Source: Levyella massiliensis (GTDB taxonomy: Bacteria > Bacillota > Clostridia > Tissierellales > Peptoniphilaceae). Taken from it: DNA of 64,000 bases. Within the stretch, counting starts at the first letter, position 1; every line of letters starts with the position of its first letter. The notes below the pieces were generated by a model. The model was not told where the DNA came from and did not search any database. It worked only from the letters and a program-made list of their open reading frames with translations. The stretch spans positions 51,214 through 115,213 of the forward strand of contig NZ_HG529492.1 in the NCBI RefSeq assembly GCF_000308275.2. The letters run 5' to 3'. The translations under genes were made by a program, and so were the position numbers. Below are positions 1-13,500 of this stretch, piece by piece.

Positions 1-1492
1 TACCCATACCGCCGGTGGAGGGCAGTCCGGGGATCTTGGTGTTCTTGATCAGGGTATTGTCTTCTGCTGTTTGGGTAACAGTAACTTTCTCAGTAGTATG
101 GTCGAGGGTAAAGGTTGATTCCTTCCCATCAATCACGACAGACCAGGATTTCAGCACGTGTTTTGCCGTATCATACTCAGCTTTGATCACAGCCGTGTAA
201 ACCTTATCGTTGAGCTGGTATCCGTTAGGGGCTTTGGTTTCTCTGATATAATAGGTCCCTTCATCTAATCTGCTGAAGGTCATACGGCCGGTTGTATCCG
301 TTGTCGTTGTCCGCAGAGCTTTTGCCGTATTATCTTTAGACGGATCTTTATCATAGAGAGTAAATTCAGCTCCAGCCAACGGATCGTCTGTCCACTTGCT
401 TTTTTCAGTAATCTTTTCTCCATGCTTGGTGATTTCGTGGGTCTTCTCAGAACCCGATCCCTTTGTAAAGCCGTCGATTTCGAAGGTATACTGTCTGGTA
501 ATATCTTCATGTTCAGACGTTTTACCGGTCTTCGGATCATTGGTATATTCAACCTTAACCGTATTCTTGTTGGGGATGGCGTTGGTGGTTGCCTGACCAT
601 TCAGTTCAGCCTTATAAACCACCTTAACGTCCGTAGCTTTTCCTTCCAACTTTTTCAGATAAGCATCCGTGAAAGTGATGGTGATGACATTGGTATCTTT
701 ATTAACTACGACAGTTGCCGCACCCTGGGGAAGGGGTTGACCACCAACAGTAACGGTGATCTCTTCCGCTTTTGGTGCAGTTAATCCCTTGTCCAAAGTA
801 TCGGTAATGGTGAATACAAGATTCTTGTCCGTTTTCGGATAGGAAGGAATGGTGGTATCAATGGTAAATTCCGGTTTTTCACCTTGGCCTAAACCAATAA
901 CATGGTCCGTTGGATTCGTTGCTTCAGGCTCATTTCCCGTTGGATCTTTTACGGTCTTTTTCAGAGGTACATCGCTCTTCTTCGCGTAAAGAACCGCATC
1001 TTCTCCCAGCTTAAACTCGGCTGGTACATTAATCGTACCACCCTTTACCTGTTCACCGCCTTCAGTCGTGTAGCTTATGCCTACCAGCATGGGGTTATAG
1101 ACCACACCTTTAGTGGAGGTGACCAGAATCATGTAAAGACCGGCCTCTTGGGGGGCAGACTCATAAGCTCCGCCTGCTGCAGCCTGTTTAAGGGGGATTG
1201 CCGTTCCCAAATCATCGACCGGCTTATTAAGTAATGCAGACCACTCGCTTGTTTTTGGTTCGCTGGGGTTCGCAAAGGCTTTTTCTATAAGATTTTTATA
1301 ACCTTTGAATCCACCGTCAGCAGTAAAGTCCGCTTCGGTGAGCTTATAGGCGTTTACTGTTGCACCGTCTTCAACGCCAGTTACGATCAGCTTTGTGGTC
1401 GGTTTCGCAGCAAACGAATTTGCCGGCATTAGCGTCACAACCAGCATGAACGCCAGTAAGACAGCTGCCCATTTTTTCAACTGTTTCATCAT
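1..1492 (-). CDS. LPXTG-anchored major pilin (SpaH/EbpB-like), 3' end cut by window edge
   Basis: The reading frame opens at the ATG ending at 1492, after a GAGG ribosome site, and runs off the left edge. The N-terminus is a signal peptide (MMKQLKKWAAVLLAVMLVV, cleavage near SFA). Next come a D1-like domain, a fimbrial isopeptide-forming D2-like domain (TIPSYPKTDKNLVFTITDTL), and a Cna_B domain with an E-box (YYIRETKAPNGYQL). The sorting signal LPSTGG lies at about 14-31, so only the membrane anchor and charged tail are missing. Such proteins are polymerised by a class C sortase through a pilin-motif lysine. The usual YPK there appears as VLYAKK (about 985-1000). The gene follows the giant adhesin by 93 bp on the same strand, so the two probably share a transcript. 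A sortase gene would be expected to the left of the window. The family call is firm; its role as shaft subunit is inferred. Confidence 0.88.
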   Translation of the reverse strand, partial: MMKQLKKWAAVLLAFMLVVTLMPANSFAAKPTTKLIVTGVEDGATVNAYKLTEADFTADGGFKGYKNLIEKAFANPSEPKTSEWSALLNKPVDDLGTAIPLKQAAAGGAYESAPQEAGLYMILVTSTKGVVYNPMLVGISYTTEGGEQVKGGTINVPAEFKLGEDAVLYAKKSDVPLKKTVKDPTGNEPEATNPTDHVIGLGQGEKPEFTIDTTIPSYPKTDKNLVFTITDTLDKGLTAPKAEEITVTVGGQPLPQGAATVVVNKDTNVITITFTDAYLKKLEGKATDVKVVYKAELNGQATTNAIPNKNTVKVEYTNDPKTGKTSEHEDITRQYTFEIDGFTKGSGSEKTHEITKHGEKITEKSKWTDDPLAGAEFTLYDKDPSKDNTAKALRTTTTDTTGRMTFSRLDEGTYYIRETKAPNGYQLNDKVYTAVIKAEYDTAKHVLKSWSVVIDGKESTFTLDHTTEKVTVTQTAEDNTLIKNTKIPGLPSTGGMG

Positions 1493-1585
1493 AATTCCTC
1501 TTTTCTTTTCAGGTTCTTGGTCGTTTCCGACCGGCTACGGGTGGACGGGCGGGGCGTTTGCCCCAAGGATCTATCGACAAGGAGA

Positions 1586-4500
1586 TCATTCCAACTGTCT
1601 CCGCAAAAACGGGAGACGCTTTCGGGGCCGACCGGACGGGCCTTTGGTCTGTCGGAACAGGCTGAAGGCCAGACCCAGGAGGAAGGCGCCTGCCAAGGTG
1701 AAGAGGAAGGTGCCCGGACCTGCGGTGGTCGGCAGGGTGTAGTACAGGTGGTTCACAATATCTAAGCTGATCTGGTCGCTTGCACCCTCTTGGTAAAGAA
1801 TGACCGGACCGGCTTTGCTGAGCAGACCTTTATCGAGGTAGGGTACCTCATTTTTCCCATCCGTTACCTTGGTAAGGGAGATGGTCCGCTTGTCTTGATC
1901 AATTTCGATCTCGTACTGCTGCGTCGTTTTGACGTACCCCGACGGCGGCGTCATTTCGCTCAGGATGTATTTCCCGTTCATGGAACCTGGAATCTCTCGG
2001 ACATAGGGGCCGGCCTTCGTCAGATCGACCGTGATGGTTTGCAGGTCTTTCAACACCGGGTTGTTATTTCCCGGAGCCGCGCTGACCGCAAAGGTTACGG
2101 AGCCCTTGGTAATATCCAGTTTCTTGTCGTCCACCTTTCGAAGCGCCATCTTCATCGGACGGAGATTTCGGATCATATTCTCCCCGACCGGGTCACGTCC
2201 GCTGATCTGCAGATTCTTGATCTCCCCGGTTGCCGTATCCACCAGGAAGGTGGCGACTTCTTTAGGGGGAGTGATATAGCCCGCAGGAGCGCCGGTTTCC
2301 CATACCTGATAGTAGCCGGGCGCCAGGTTGGTCCAGAAGAATTTTCCATCTTTTCCGCTGGTTCTTGGTCCATTTGGTGACGTGACGACCACGTAGGTTC
2401 CATCCACCGTATCCGATTTTCGCAGTTCAAGCGTTGCGCCTTGCAATGGGGTTCCGCTCTCTCCGACCTTGGTAAACTCGATCCGGTTGGGGATGTTCGG
2501 GAACTGGAGAACCGGCTTATCAATCGGTGTCTTCCGGTTCCAGACGGCGAGATCATTCTTCTCTTTGCTCTCGATAAGACCGGTGCCGCCCGGATCAGAG
2601 ACGGTAATGGTTCCATCTTTATCGATATGAATATCCCAAACCACGTTGATGGGGGTGTACCCCTTGGGTGTTAGGACTTCTTCCAAGAAGTAGTCGCCCG
2701 GTTTAAGCTTTGTAAAGAGCACTTTTCCATCCGCACCGGTCACGGCATAGTCCTGGAAGCCTTGGTTGTTCGTGAGCTTAAAGCCCGCACCAGGAATGAG
2801 CTTGGTGTTGTACTTATCTTCGCCGTCTTTTCCTAAGAGTTCTCGCTTAGTAAGTGTGAGGTTGACCAGATCCTGAGCGCTTGCTCCGCTCGAACCGGTA
2901 TAGCGGTGGAGGTAGTTCCAGTAGGTCACCGGACCGTCCGTGTTGGTCACGTAATGTTCCCTATTCCAGAAGTCGCGATAGTAGAACTCGGTTTCATGCG
3001 ACAGCTTCGCGTAGGTGTACAGATCCACCTGATCCTTGGTGTTATCAAAAGGAGCCACCACTTTTACGATATAGCCGAAGCGTCCCCCGTTCGGATAATC
3101 CGTATCGACGTCTAACGGAACGCGGATAAACCCGTTTTGATCGGCAACAAAACTCTTCTCCTTCATTACAAGATTCTCGTCCCGCAGATCCATGATGTGG
3201 CGCCCATAGCTTGGCGGCATGGTCGCCGTATTGGGATTTCCGGTTGCTGTATACGCATCCGTCTTGTAAACCGAGATCTTCACATCGTTATAGTTCACAT
3301 CCGATGTTGTGTTTTGTAGCCAGCTTCTGGCCGCCATGTCCAGATAATATTGCGTGGACCAACTGTTGTTGTAGCCGAAAACATAGTAGTACAGCTCAAT
3401 TTGGCTATTGGTGCGATCCTCGTAGAACCAGCCACCCAAATTGTTCCATAATTCCTGTCGTTTTCCGCGCAGAGGCCAATCATATCCACTGTCCACACGG
3501 CCGCCTGTTCCGTAGTAATTTCGGAAATCCACCCAGATACTATCTGACGTTTTGGGCGTATTGCCAATGATGTTCGTGAAGGCAAGACCGGTGCTGTTGG
3601 CCACCTTATCGTGATCCACATATACCGGGACGGTTTGATGGATGGTGATGTCGGTTCGGTTGGCGACGTAATCCGTAAGGGTGTAGGTGATCTTCCTTAC
3701 CACGTTGCCATCTTCATCCAAGGTCTTATCTTTGGTTTCCGCGACTACCTGTCCATGTTCCGTGACAATGTCCTGCACTTTTTCCGCATCGATGCGAATT
3801 CCGCCCCAGTTCAAGTGTTCATCCAGCGTAATGGTGAAGGTGTCTCCCGGAATGGCGTCCTCCGGCAGGTGGATGGTGTATTCCATAGAGAAGCGCTGAT
3901 CCTGCAAAGGACGAATGATGCCGTCCTCATCCGAGGTTTTAAGCGCATACTTCTCCACTTTCAATACGCCATCCAACGATTGTGGTGTTGTCCGCTTCGT
4001 CGGCTGATTGGGATCAGGCGTAGGCACCGTCCCATGATCAACCTTAATGGGGTACTTGTCCGGATCATAGCCTGCCTCCGGAACAATGATGGTGTTTCCG
4101 ATTTCATTGACCACAACGACGTATTTTTCCGTGTTGGCCAGATAGCCCGACGGCGATTGCTTCTCCACCAGATCGTAGACGCCCGGCTGGAGGTGATTGA
4201 ACGCGATCTTACCATTGGCATCAGTCTTAAAGGGGCCATCGGGCATAACCCAATAGGGGTTGCTATATCGCGTGGCGTAGACGGCCTGATCAAAGGACTC
4301 TGGAAGTTCTGCCCCCTTGTGTCTGGTTAAGCTGAAGTAGGCGTCTCTCAATTTGGCACGGTTTCCGCCATCTTTCTTTTCGAACTTATCAATGGAGAAT
4401 TCCCCTTCAAAGTCCTTCTTTGTATTCTTCACCGTCAGCTCGTTGAGCGTACCCTGATCGGGATTCTGTGTCCAAGAAGCCGTTAGCGTGATGCTGTCAT

Positions 4501-7500
4501 AGATCGCCGTGTTGAAATTAAAGGCATTCCCGGATGCATCTCTCCAGCCGTCAAAGGTATAGCCTTCTTTGGTTGGGTCTGCGGGCTTCTTGATCTTTCC
4601 GCCCTTGATTACGATCTGATCGGCTACCGCGCTTCCGCCCGAGGAATTGAAGATAACAGAAACCTCGTCAGGCTGAATCTTTGTCCACTTTGCTGTGTAG
4701 GTGGCCGGGGCGGTAATCGCCGTGGTTGGATCAAAGGCGTTCCCGGCTGCATCTTTCCAGCCGTCAAAGGTATAGCCGTCTCTGGCCGCTATGCTCGGCG
4801 CGGTGATGTGATCGCCATGCGGAACCTGCGCCGTCTTGAGGATCGTCCCGTGCTCGTCCTGGAAGGTCACCGTGTAGGTGGTGGGAATCCATCGGCCGTA
4901 GAAGGCCCGGTTTCCGTAAAAGTGCTGATTGACTAAATCTACATCCACATACCGCCGCTGATAATAATCGTAGACCTGCCAGCCGGAGAAGGTATAACCC
5001 AGCTTCGATGCCGGATCGGAAGGAGGAATCTGTGCTTGAGCTAAGCCTTTTCCATACTCCACCTCTCGTGTTTGGGTTTTATCCCTTTCTATAGCAGAGT
5101 TATCATTCAGCATATAGAAGTACAGAACCACCGTATTAGCTTTCGCCTCCCAGTTGGGATAGACAACCGTGTCATCGGTGATCACGTCTTTGCCGTCGAA
5201 TATGTCCCAATTATAGTACCTCCAGTCCGTAAGTTCGTACCCGGGCCGTTTCGGTTTCGGCAAGCCTTCGGGATGCGCCTGAAGATATGTCTGTCCTTGA
5301 GGAACTTCACGAGTTTCGATCACCTTTCTGTTCTGGTCGACAAAGTAGACTTTATACACTCTCTCCCATTTGGCAACCAAAGCATGGTCGGCGGTAACGC
5401 TCTTGAAGGCCGGATCGTTCATCAAGTCAACGTCCTGTCCGGATTCTTGCCAACCCAAGAACCGGTATTTATCCCTAGTCAAGGTTGGCGTAGAAGTGAC
5501 AGGCTTTCCGCGACGAACGGTCTCGTCCGAGGAAGCCGGCGTTCCCCCGTTTCCGCCATAGGTCACCAGGTACTGGTCATAGTGATAGACCTGGCTGGTG
5601 GCTTCGGCTTGGCGGCTTTCCCAGGAATTATTATCAGTTTCCGCTTTCTTGAGTTTTCCATGATACTTGGCAAAAAGTTGCAAAGGATCGTTGGATTCAT
5701 TCTGATAGGTTCCCTTAACGATCAACAAATATCTCGTGTGATTGGGGTTCACATCCAGTGCATAGCGATTCGTAGCATTTATCGGAATCATCCTCTGCGA
5801 ACCGGTTCCTAGCATATTTCCTTTGATCTTGCTGACATTTGTATAGAAGTCCACCGAAGGAAATTTCGTCTTGTTCAGCGAGTATTGGTTAATTTCCGTC
5901 AAGGTCACATTGGATTTTGGTTCCAATTCAAGTATGCGCGAGTTTTTGTTACTTACGTCGAGGTACAGGTCTTTCGCATCGATATAAATCCGCGCCTCAA
6001 ATGTACCCGTGCCGGAGTTCACATTAATGTTCGAGATCTGGGTGAATTTAATGCCCAAATCCACATCCTGGCTTGACTTTTTAATTTGTTGGTTCTTTGT
6101 GCTCCCAAGATTTAGATTTTCGTCGGCATAATGCTCTTGTCCACCGCGCATCGGCGTCATCATCGGATTTGACGATGTTCTCGCTTCCGCCGTCTGCACT
6201 GCTTCAAAGAGCGTAAGCTTCGGTAGTGTCGTTTCCTCCACTGGAAGCGAACTTGCCGCCAGGCGCAACGCAACCGGAGCCAGCAAAGAGCGTCCTTCAC
6301 CGGCCATCATCGCTTGAGGCGCATTGGATACCGGCTGCGATAGAGCCTGTGCTGCATTAGTACCGTTGCTACCTTGGGGATCAATCGGCTTCTCTACCTT
6401 GTTTGTGACCGCTCCATCTTCAACGGTGATTTCCCAATAGGTTGTCGGCTCCTGATAACCTTCCGGTATCTTCGTTTCCTTTAAGTGGTAGATGCCATCC
6501 TTTAACTTATCAAAAATGAATTGGTTCTTGGCCTTTCGGGTGGGCTTGATCCCCGGCTGAATCTCTACCCCGTTTTCTACTTTGACGAGTTCGAATTCCG
6601 CCCCTTCCAAAGGCTTACCGTCCTGATCCACCTTGTTGATGAAGAATTCCGTCTGGGAGTTGGTGATGCCTACGACGCTGGGGATTGTCGTCTTTGTTCC
6701 GGGTGTTTTTCCAGGTATGGTCAAGTCGGTTGCCGGCACCATGTTGTCGGTTTTAAATTGCTGTGCAAACGTGCTGTAATCCGTGGATGTAAGGAAACGA
6801 TCATCCTGCGCGCGGCCATCAAAATCTCTTGCCTTCTGGATCCAGTCCTTGACAATCAAAGGTCGAATCGTCGCACCGGAGACGCCATCGATGCTCTCGC
6901 CCTTCCAGCCATCCTTCTTCCAATTTTCGTGAATCGGCTGGCCGTACTCGTTAATGGGCATCATCTGCCCCTGCATCTCCTTACCCTTTTCGTCTTTGGG
7001 CTTCGGATCCGTAAACGCTACCCAGCCCTTCCGGTACCACATTCCGGGAATCGTGGGGTGGTTACCATAGGACTGTTCCGCAATCACATCGCCATATTTG
7101 TCTTTGACATAAGTAGCCGGGTCCACCGGATTTCCGTGTAAATCCTCGCCGTTGGCATCTTTGGGCCGAATAATCAAGGGCTTCCGTCCGTCGGTCTGAT
7201 AGACAAAGACCTTAAATCCCTCTTGGTCAGCAGTGATATCCTCCGCCGGACGATTTGTCGCGTTCGGGTCCGGCAAAGTATACGGATAAAGCATCTGGCT
7301 GTAGGCAACGGCTGCCGCCTGTTTCTTAGCCTCTGCTTCACTAACACCCGAAGACAAGTAGTCTTTCCAGTCTCTGGACTTGGCATGGAGCTCCTTCAGG
7401 AAGGAGGTCGGGCGAATCTGGACAATCCACATATAATTCGGCAGGGCAAAGCCCGGTGCCGTTTCGGTTTCTTCCAGATAGAAGTTATAATTCACCGGCA

Positions 7501-10500
7501 GATTATCAAAGGTGATGATTCCGTTCTCATCTGTGACCAGCTCGGCTCCCGTTGTTACCTGAGTGGTATGCTCGGTCTCGACAATTTCAAAGTTCCGACC
7601 CAAGGCGGCCCAGAGCTTAAACTTAGCGCCAGCCAAGGGCTTTCCGTCTCCTTCTTTGGTCTTTTGAACTGAGAAGAAGGTGGATCCGCGATAGTTTCTT
7701 ACCACATAGGATCCTGTTCCGGGGTCTATCGTAGCGCTGGACATAATATCGGCATCATCCCCCTGCTTCCCCTTGCGGAAGCCGGTGATGATAGTTCCGT
7801 TATCGGAGGGCTTGAAATCCGTGATCTGATGGGTCTCTCCCGGATGTTCCTCGGTCGCAGAAGTGAAGAAGGTCAACTTGCTGGTAAATTTATCGTCGTG
7901 AACCTCGAGCTCACCCTTGACCTCGATAACATAGAAGTCCGTAGAGGGCAGGCTATCCGTAGAGGGCAGGCCATCCAACTTGATCGCCGACAGGTTAGCC
8001 GGCGCTTTGACTTCTTTGACTAAGCTGAGGTCATAGTTTGTTGTATCCAGGGCTTTGTTGAAGTCCATGGGGGCGGGCTTGCGGCCCCCCTGCGTTACCT
8101 TCCAAATCTTATAGGACGCATTGACAATCGGGTTATCCGCCGCAGCAGAGAAGAGCCCAAAATTAGCCTCGGTTAAACGCTCGCCGTTGCGGTTCACGTA
8201 GATCCGCTGCGTATAGAGCATTTTACGGTTGCCTTGGTTGTGGTCCGTAGCTTCGACCTGCGTAATGGCTGTCTCCACGGAAACATTGTTCTTCATCGTT
8301 TTCTGGATGCCCAGAATCCAATCGCCATCCTTCTTGGTTCTTTCCTTGAAGGATTTAATGTCTTTCGGTTTTCCGTCGGCGTCAATGGTAAATGTCGATA
8401 CCGCCTGAACCGGAAGTTCGTAGCCTAAAACCGGCTTGGTTTCATAAATACCGTAATCGCCCGGGGGCAAGTTCTTAAAGCCGAACTCGCCGTTAGGGCC
8501 GGAGACGATTTTTTCATAGCCTTTTACGACGATCGAGCCACTTGGGGTTTCCCGACGCAGCTCAAATTCCGCCTCCGCTAAGGGTGTTTCGATCATGAGG
8601 GGGCCGTTCGGACCTTCAATCAGGTTGCCGAATTGGTCTCTCTGCTGTCCGCTTTCGCCCACCTTCTTAAACTTGATTTCATTGGTCGCATTGATGACGG
8701 TCAGAACAGGAAGTTCGGTCTCCTCGATCCGGATGAGGTCGTCTTCCGGTCGGTAGCTGGTGACCGTCTCCTCCCGAATGAGAGTGATGTTGTTGCCCTG
8801 GTCCTGGGAGGAGGAGCTATCCTTCACAGAATAGTCAATCTCATTTCCATTTTGGTCTTTTAAGGGAAGACTCGAGTAGACGATCTCATAGACGCCTTCC
8901 ACCGGCTTGCCTTGCGCGTCTTTCTTCTGGACCAGCGTCCGTTTCTCTGATCCGGTATAGCCCAGGCTTGCCAAAGATTTTTCCTGGCCATTCACCTTGG
9001 CGACTAGGATGACATCTAAATCCCTTGCCCCAGGCTGGCGGTTATTGAAGACCTTGCGTACCGTAAGGTTTAGTGCCTTGCGCTCATAGACCACGCGCAC
9101 GACGGGGTACTTCGACTTATCGATCGTCGGTCCTTGGTAATTGCTGTTGGGAGCCGGATCGGCAGTAAACTTAATATTGTTCGGGCCCTGCGTGTTCCCA
9201 TTGACATCAAAGGTCAAGATGGTCTTTGCCTTTACATCTCCGTTTTTAAGGGAGAAAGTCTCCGTTCCCTCACGATTCGTGGTTACTGTTAAGCCTACCG
9301 TACCCGGATAGCCTTCCAGCCCCTTCACTTCAATATTCAGATTCTGCCCCGGATCATTCACATAGGCGGACTGGATACCTGCACCTTTGGTTGTTCCGTT
9401 TCCTTCCCACTGAACCGCGCCTGTCGCATAAACCGGATAGGAAATCGCCCGCTTATAGTCGCCCTTTAAGGTGACGTCGTAATCGACAACCAGACGTTCG
9501 CCCGAACCCAAAGTAACCGGGCCGGTGCGTAAGGTGGTCATACCGAGCGAGTCGGTGGTAGCGGTCATCTTTACGGTCTGAATAGTGTTGCCCCAACTAT
9601 CCACAATCTTGGCTCTCTGGGAGCCAAGATTGTGAATGTTGGCAGCCAAAGGAATGACCAGGCTTTCGTTGTTGACCGTATTTTCGACGGTAAATTTAGA
9701 ATATACGTCAGCAATTCTTCCCTTGAAGGTGGATGCCGCCTCCTCGGAGAGCACGCCCGATCGCAGCTTGTCCTTCATTTCTTGTCGCAGATTCTTCGGA
9801 ATGGGGCTGCTCGAATCTTTTAAGGTGTTTTCGAGCGTGTTTACTCCACTTGTATTCGTGACCAGATTAATGTAGCGGGAAATGACCCCGGATTTAATCA
9901 TCCGCTTGAGGTTGTGGTTGTAATAGGCTTCCTCACCCGCAAAGTTGCGGCCGGTGGAGAGGAAGGTAACGACTTTTACCGTATCCTCATGGAGATGACG
10001 ATAAAGGATGTCATTAGCCGTATAAAGCGCCCGATCCATCCAAGCTCCGGTTTCCGATCGACCGATGGGAACCTGCGTCAGCAAAGCCGGTACATTTCCA
10101 ATGCGCCAATAGGTATATTGGGTGGAGGCTTCATCATATCCACCATAGATAACGTTGATATAGCCCTGATAGCCCTCTTTGGCCAGTTCGTTGCTGTAGT
10201 CCCGAATCCGGTTGTTAAAAAGCGTAAGATTACCGGCGGTTTCCGGAACCAACAGGAAGTAGAGGTCCAGCTCCTTTTTCAGGGTCTGCCCCACTGCCTC
10301 ATGGTGAATAGCGAACTTCTTATTGTCGGGATCCGCGTCATTAAAGGTCGTCGTCGCCGAAATCTTGTAGTTGTTTCCTGCAGGCGCACCGGCTCCCACG
10401 GCAGCAAGGCCCATCATGGGACCCATCTCCAGGAGATTTCCCATGGCTTCCGGCGTGGCCGAGCGGGTAGAGAAGGCCGACCGAGAGCCCGTGGGATTTT

Positions 10501-13500
10501 GGGTGATGGTCGTCTTTCCGTTATCATCGACGTGAATATGCCAAGAAAGCCCGGAAACAACATACCCTGCCGGAGCCTCCACCTCTTTTAAAGTATAGTC
10601 TCCCTTAGGAATATTGTTGACTTCAATCTTTCCGTCCTTGCCCGAGGGCTGGATCATGATTTTTTCGTGGGTGACATCGTTGGTCAAGGTGAAGTAAGCC
10701 CCGGACAGGGCTTCCTTCTTCTCGTTGACCTTCAAAATCCGGATACGCCCGCTCTTGGAATAGGCCTGGTTGCCCACCTTGACCGTCGGCACAGCGACCC
10801 GATCCCGAATTGCCGGGATGGGGAAGTCTTCGGTACGGCCGTTGTTGACCAAGGTCGTCGTATTATTGGTAGGGGTAAAGTTTCCGTTCCGGTAGCTGTC
10901 TTTAAGACGAACGGAATAGTAGAGGGAAACCGACTCGTCCTTTCCGAGTGTAAGTCCCTCCATCTTGAATTTTCGGTCCTTCTCGTCATACGTCAGCTTG
11001 ACGTCTTTCAGCAAGCCTTCTGTCGGCGCTTTGCCGTTTTTATAGATGGATCCGTCGGAAGCAACCAGGACATAGTCCTTCTCGTTAAAGACGCCGTCCT
11101 CGCCTAAATAGAGATCGACACCATCGCCCATGGGATCTGTCACGACCGCTTTCTCAATGGAAGGCGTGGTCGTCTTTTGGCTGTTCAGGTAAAACTGTTT
11201 GGACACTTCATCGTAAATGCTGGTGACCGCATTGTCGGTATTCCCGGTCTTTCCTAAACCGGAGTAGTTTTGCGGCGAGGAAGCCATTTGGGGGAAGAAG
11301 AATTTCTCCTGACCATTGAACCAGCCGGCATTGTTGAGTGTCTGGAGGTTATAGCCAATGGTGGTGACTTTGATTTTTTTATCGGTAAGGTCACGAACGG
11401 TAGAAACTGTCGCATAGACGTTGTCTAAAACCTCATCGCTACCGGCTGTATAAGAGGCATACGCCAATTGGTTGGTATCCCCCTTGGAGGTGCCAAATTG
11501 ATAGTAGGTGCCGTCGCCGCGGAGGGTATTCGTTTCAAAGCCCGAAGCGCGCCCATTATACTTTAAACCACTATCAGAAACATCGTTGTAGTTGTCGGGA
11601 ATTTTAGAATTCGGCTTATAGATGCGCCCCCAGTCACTTCCGTCCGGTCTTTTGCCATTGTCCTTTGAACCCTTCGCTTTAAAGGAAAGAGTCGGGCCAC
11701 CGTCGGTGATTAAGATGATGTGCTTGTTGGTGCCGTGTCCCTTGGCAAGAATCTCCTCTGCACGCAAAAGGGCACGCTGCGTGAAGGTTCCGCCCCCAAA
11801 ACGGTTTGTGTTGAATTTAGAATCGGCGGCCAGCTTTCCGGGGGAAGTTAACTCCACGCTGGAGGTTACTGCCGGATCGTTATCATATTTACCATTCTTT
11901 TCGTAGGGGTTCCACCAGCGGTAATCGCTGAAGTTGTCGTTTCGTGCAGATGCATTTTTGTTTTTATCCACCGTAATACCGGCATATTCCACATAGCCCA
12001 TATTGACATTCGAAAAGTTGGAAAATGCGGAGACAATGTTGCGAACCTGGTTTCGTACCTGGTCTTCATTTCGCGAGGTTTTGATGGAACCGGAGTGGTC
12101 GACAACCAGGACGATGTCCGTGCTTTCGCCGCCGGCAAAAGAGGATCGTCCTCGACCTTGAACGGTCAATTCCACTTGGTATTCATTCTGGTTCTTATCC
12201 ACGGTATTGAGGATGCGCTTGGAAATATCCCCAACCTGGTTTTCGTCTTTGGCTTTTTCTGCGTCCGTCAAACCGTTCCGGGTGTAGATGGTCTTTTGGA
12301 AGGGGACGGGGTTTCTTGCCTTCTCGTTAGTAATGGTACGAGCTTTAGCGCCTTCCCCATCTTTTACGAATTCCTGTCCCGTCTGGAGCGTTTTCGGGAA
12401 ACCGGCGTTTGCCGGATTGGTGACACCCGAACCCACCAGGATGGTCTTTCCGTCGCTGGAGACTTCAACCTTCCAAGTCTCGGTCGACGGTTCATAACGA
12501 TCCGGCGCCTGGGTTTCTTTTAAGGTATAGGTGCCGGCAGGAATATCTTTAAAGATCAGTTTTCCATTCGCATCTGTCTTAAGTGAGCGTTCCGGATTCA
12601 ATTCCTGGCCATTGTCCATGGTCCCGGACAGGGTGAACTGCGCGCCTTCCAGCGGATTTCCAGCAGCATCCGTTTTCTCTAGGTTGAACTCGCCGCCGAT
12701 CTTACTGTTGTCGATCTTCGTGTTGAGAACGTTCTTTCCCAAAATAGTCTGATCCATCCGATAGCCGGGCAGAGCCCCGCCGGCAGACATCTGCACTTCT
12801 TTTACCGTATACGTAATTTCTTTCCCGGACTGATCAAAGCGAGGAAGATTCGTAAAGCTGTATTTCCAGTCGGTCGCTTCCGAAACCGTGGCACGATACT
12901 GCGTTTCCCGGCCGTTGGCCAACAGAATTACGTGGATAATGGCCGGTCGTTTCAAAAGATCCTGACTGTCGTTGTACCAGATCTTGTTTCCGGTAACCGT
13001 CACGGTTCCGCCCGGCCCTTCGGGAGTCGAAATTTCATGCACGTCAATATTGACGACACCATTTACAATCCGATAGGTGGCGTAATATTCCGGATGATCC
13101 TTGAGTTCAATCCGGTAATCAATCTGTTCATGGTTCGCATCATACTTGGGTAGATCTTTAAACCGGTAGATCTGGCCGATCTTCTCCGGTGTCCGTGCCG
13201 ATTCCACGCCGTTTTCCTTGAGGATGACCTTGGCATCCGGAACCGGCGTCACATTGCCCCAATTGATTACCGCATCCATGTTATAGGTTACTGACCCGAT
13301 GTCCTTTAAGGGGTTGGGAATCAGGTAGATGTCCTGGTTGGTATCGTGGGGCAAGGGTTGGACAACGATGGGTGTCCGCGCATTGGGCATCAAGTGATAG
13401 GCATCGGTTGTCAGTTGCTCAATGGTATAGTTCCCCGGACGAACATGGAAGGTGATCTTTCCCTGGCCGTCCGTGCGAAGGGTGCCGATGTCTTTAATGA

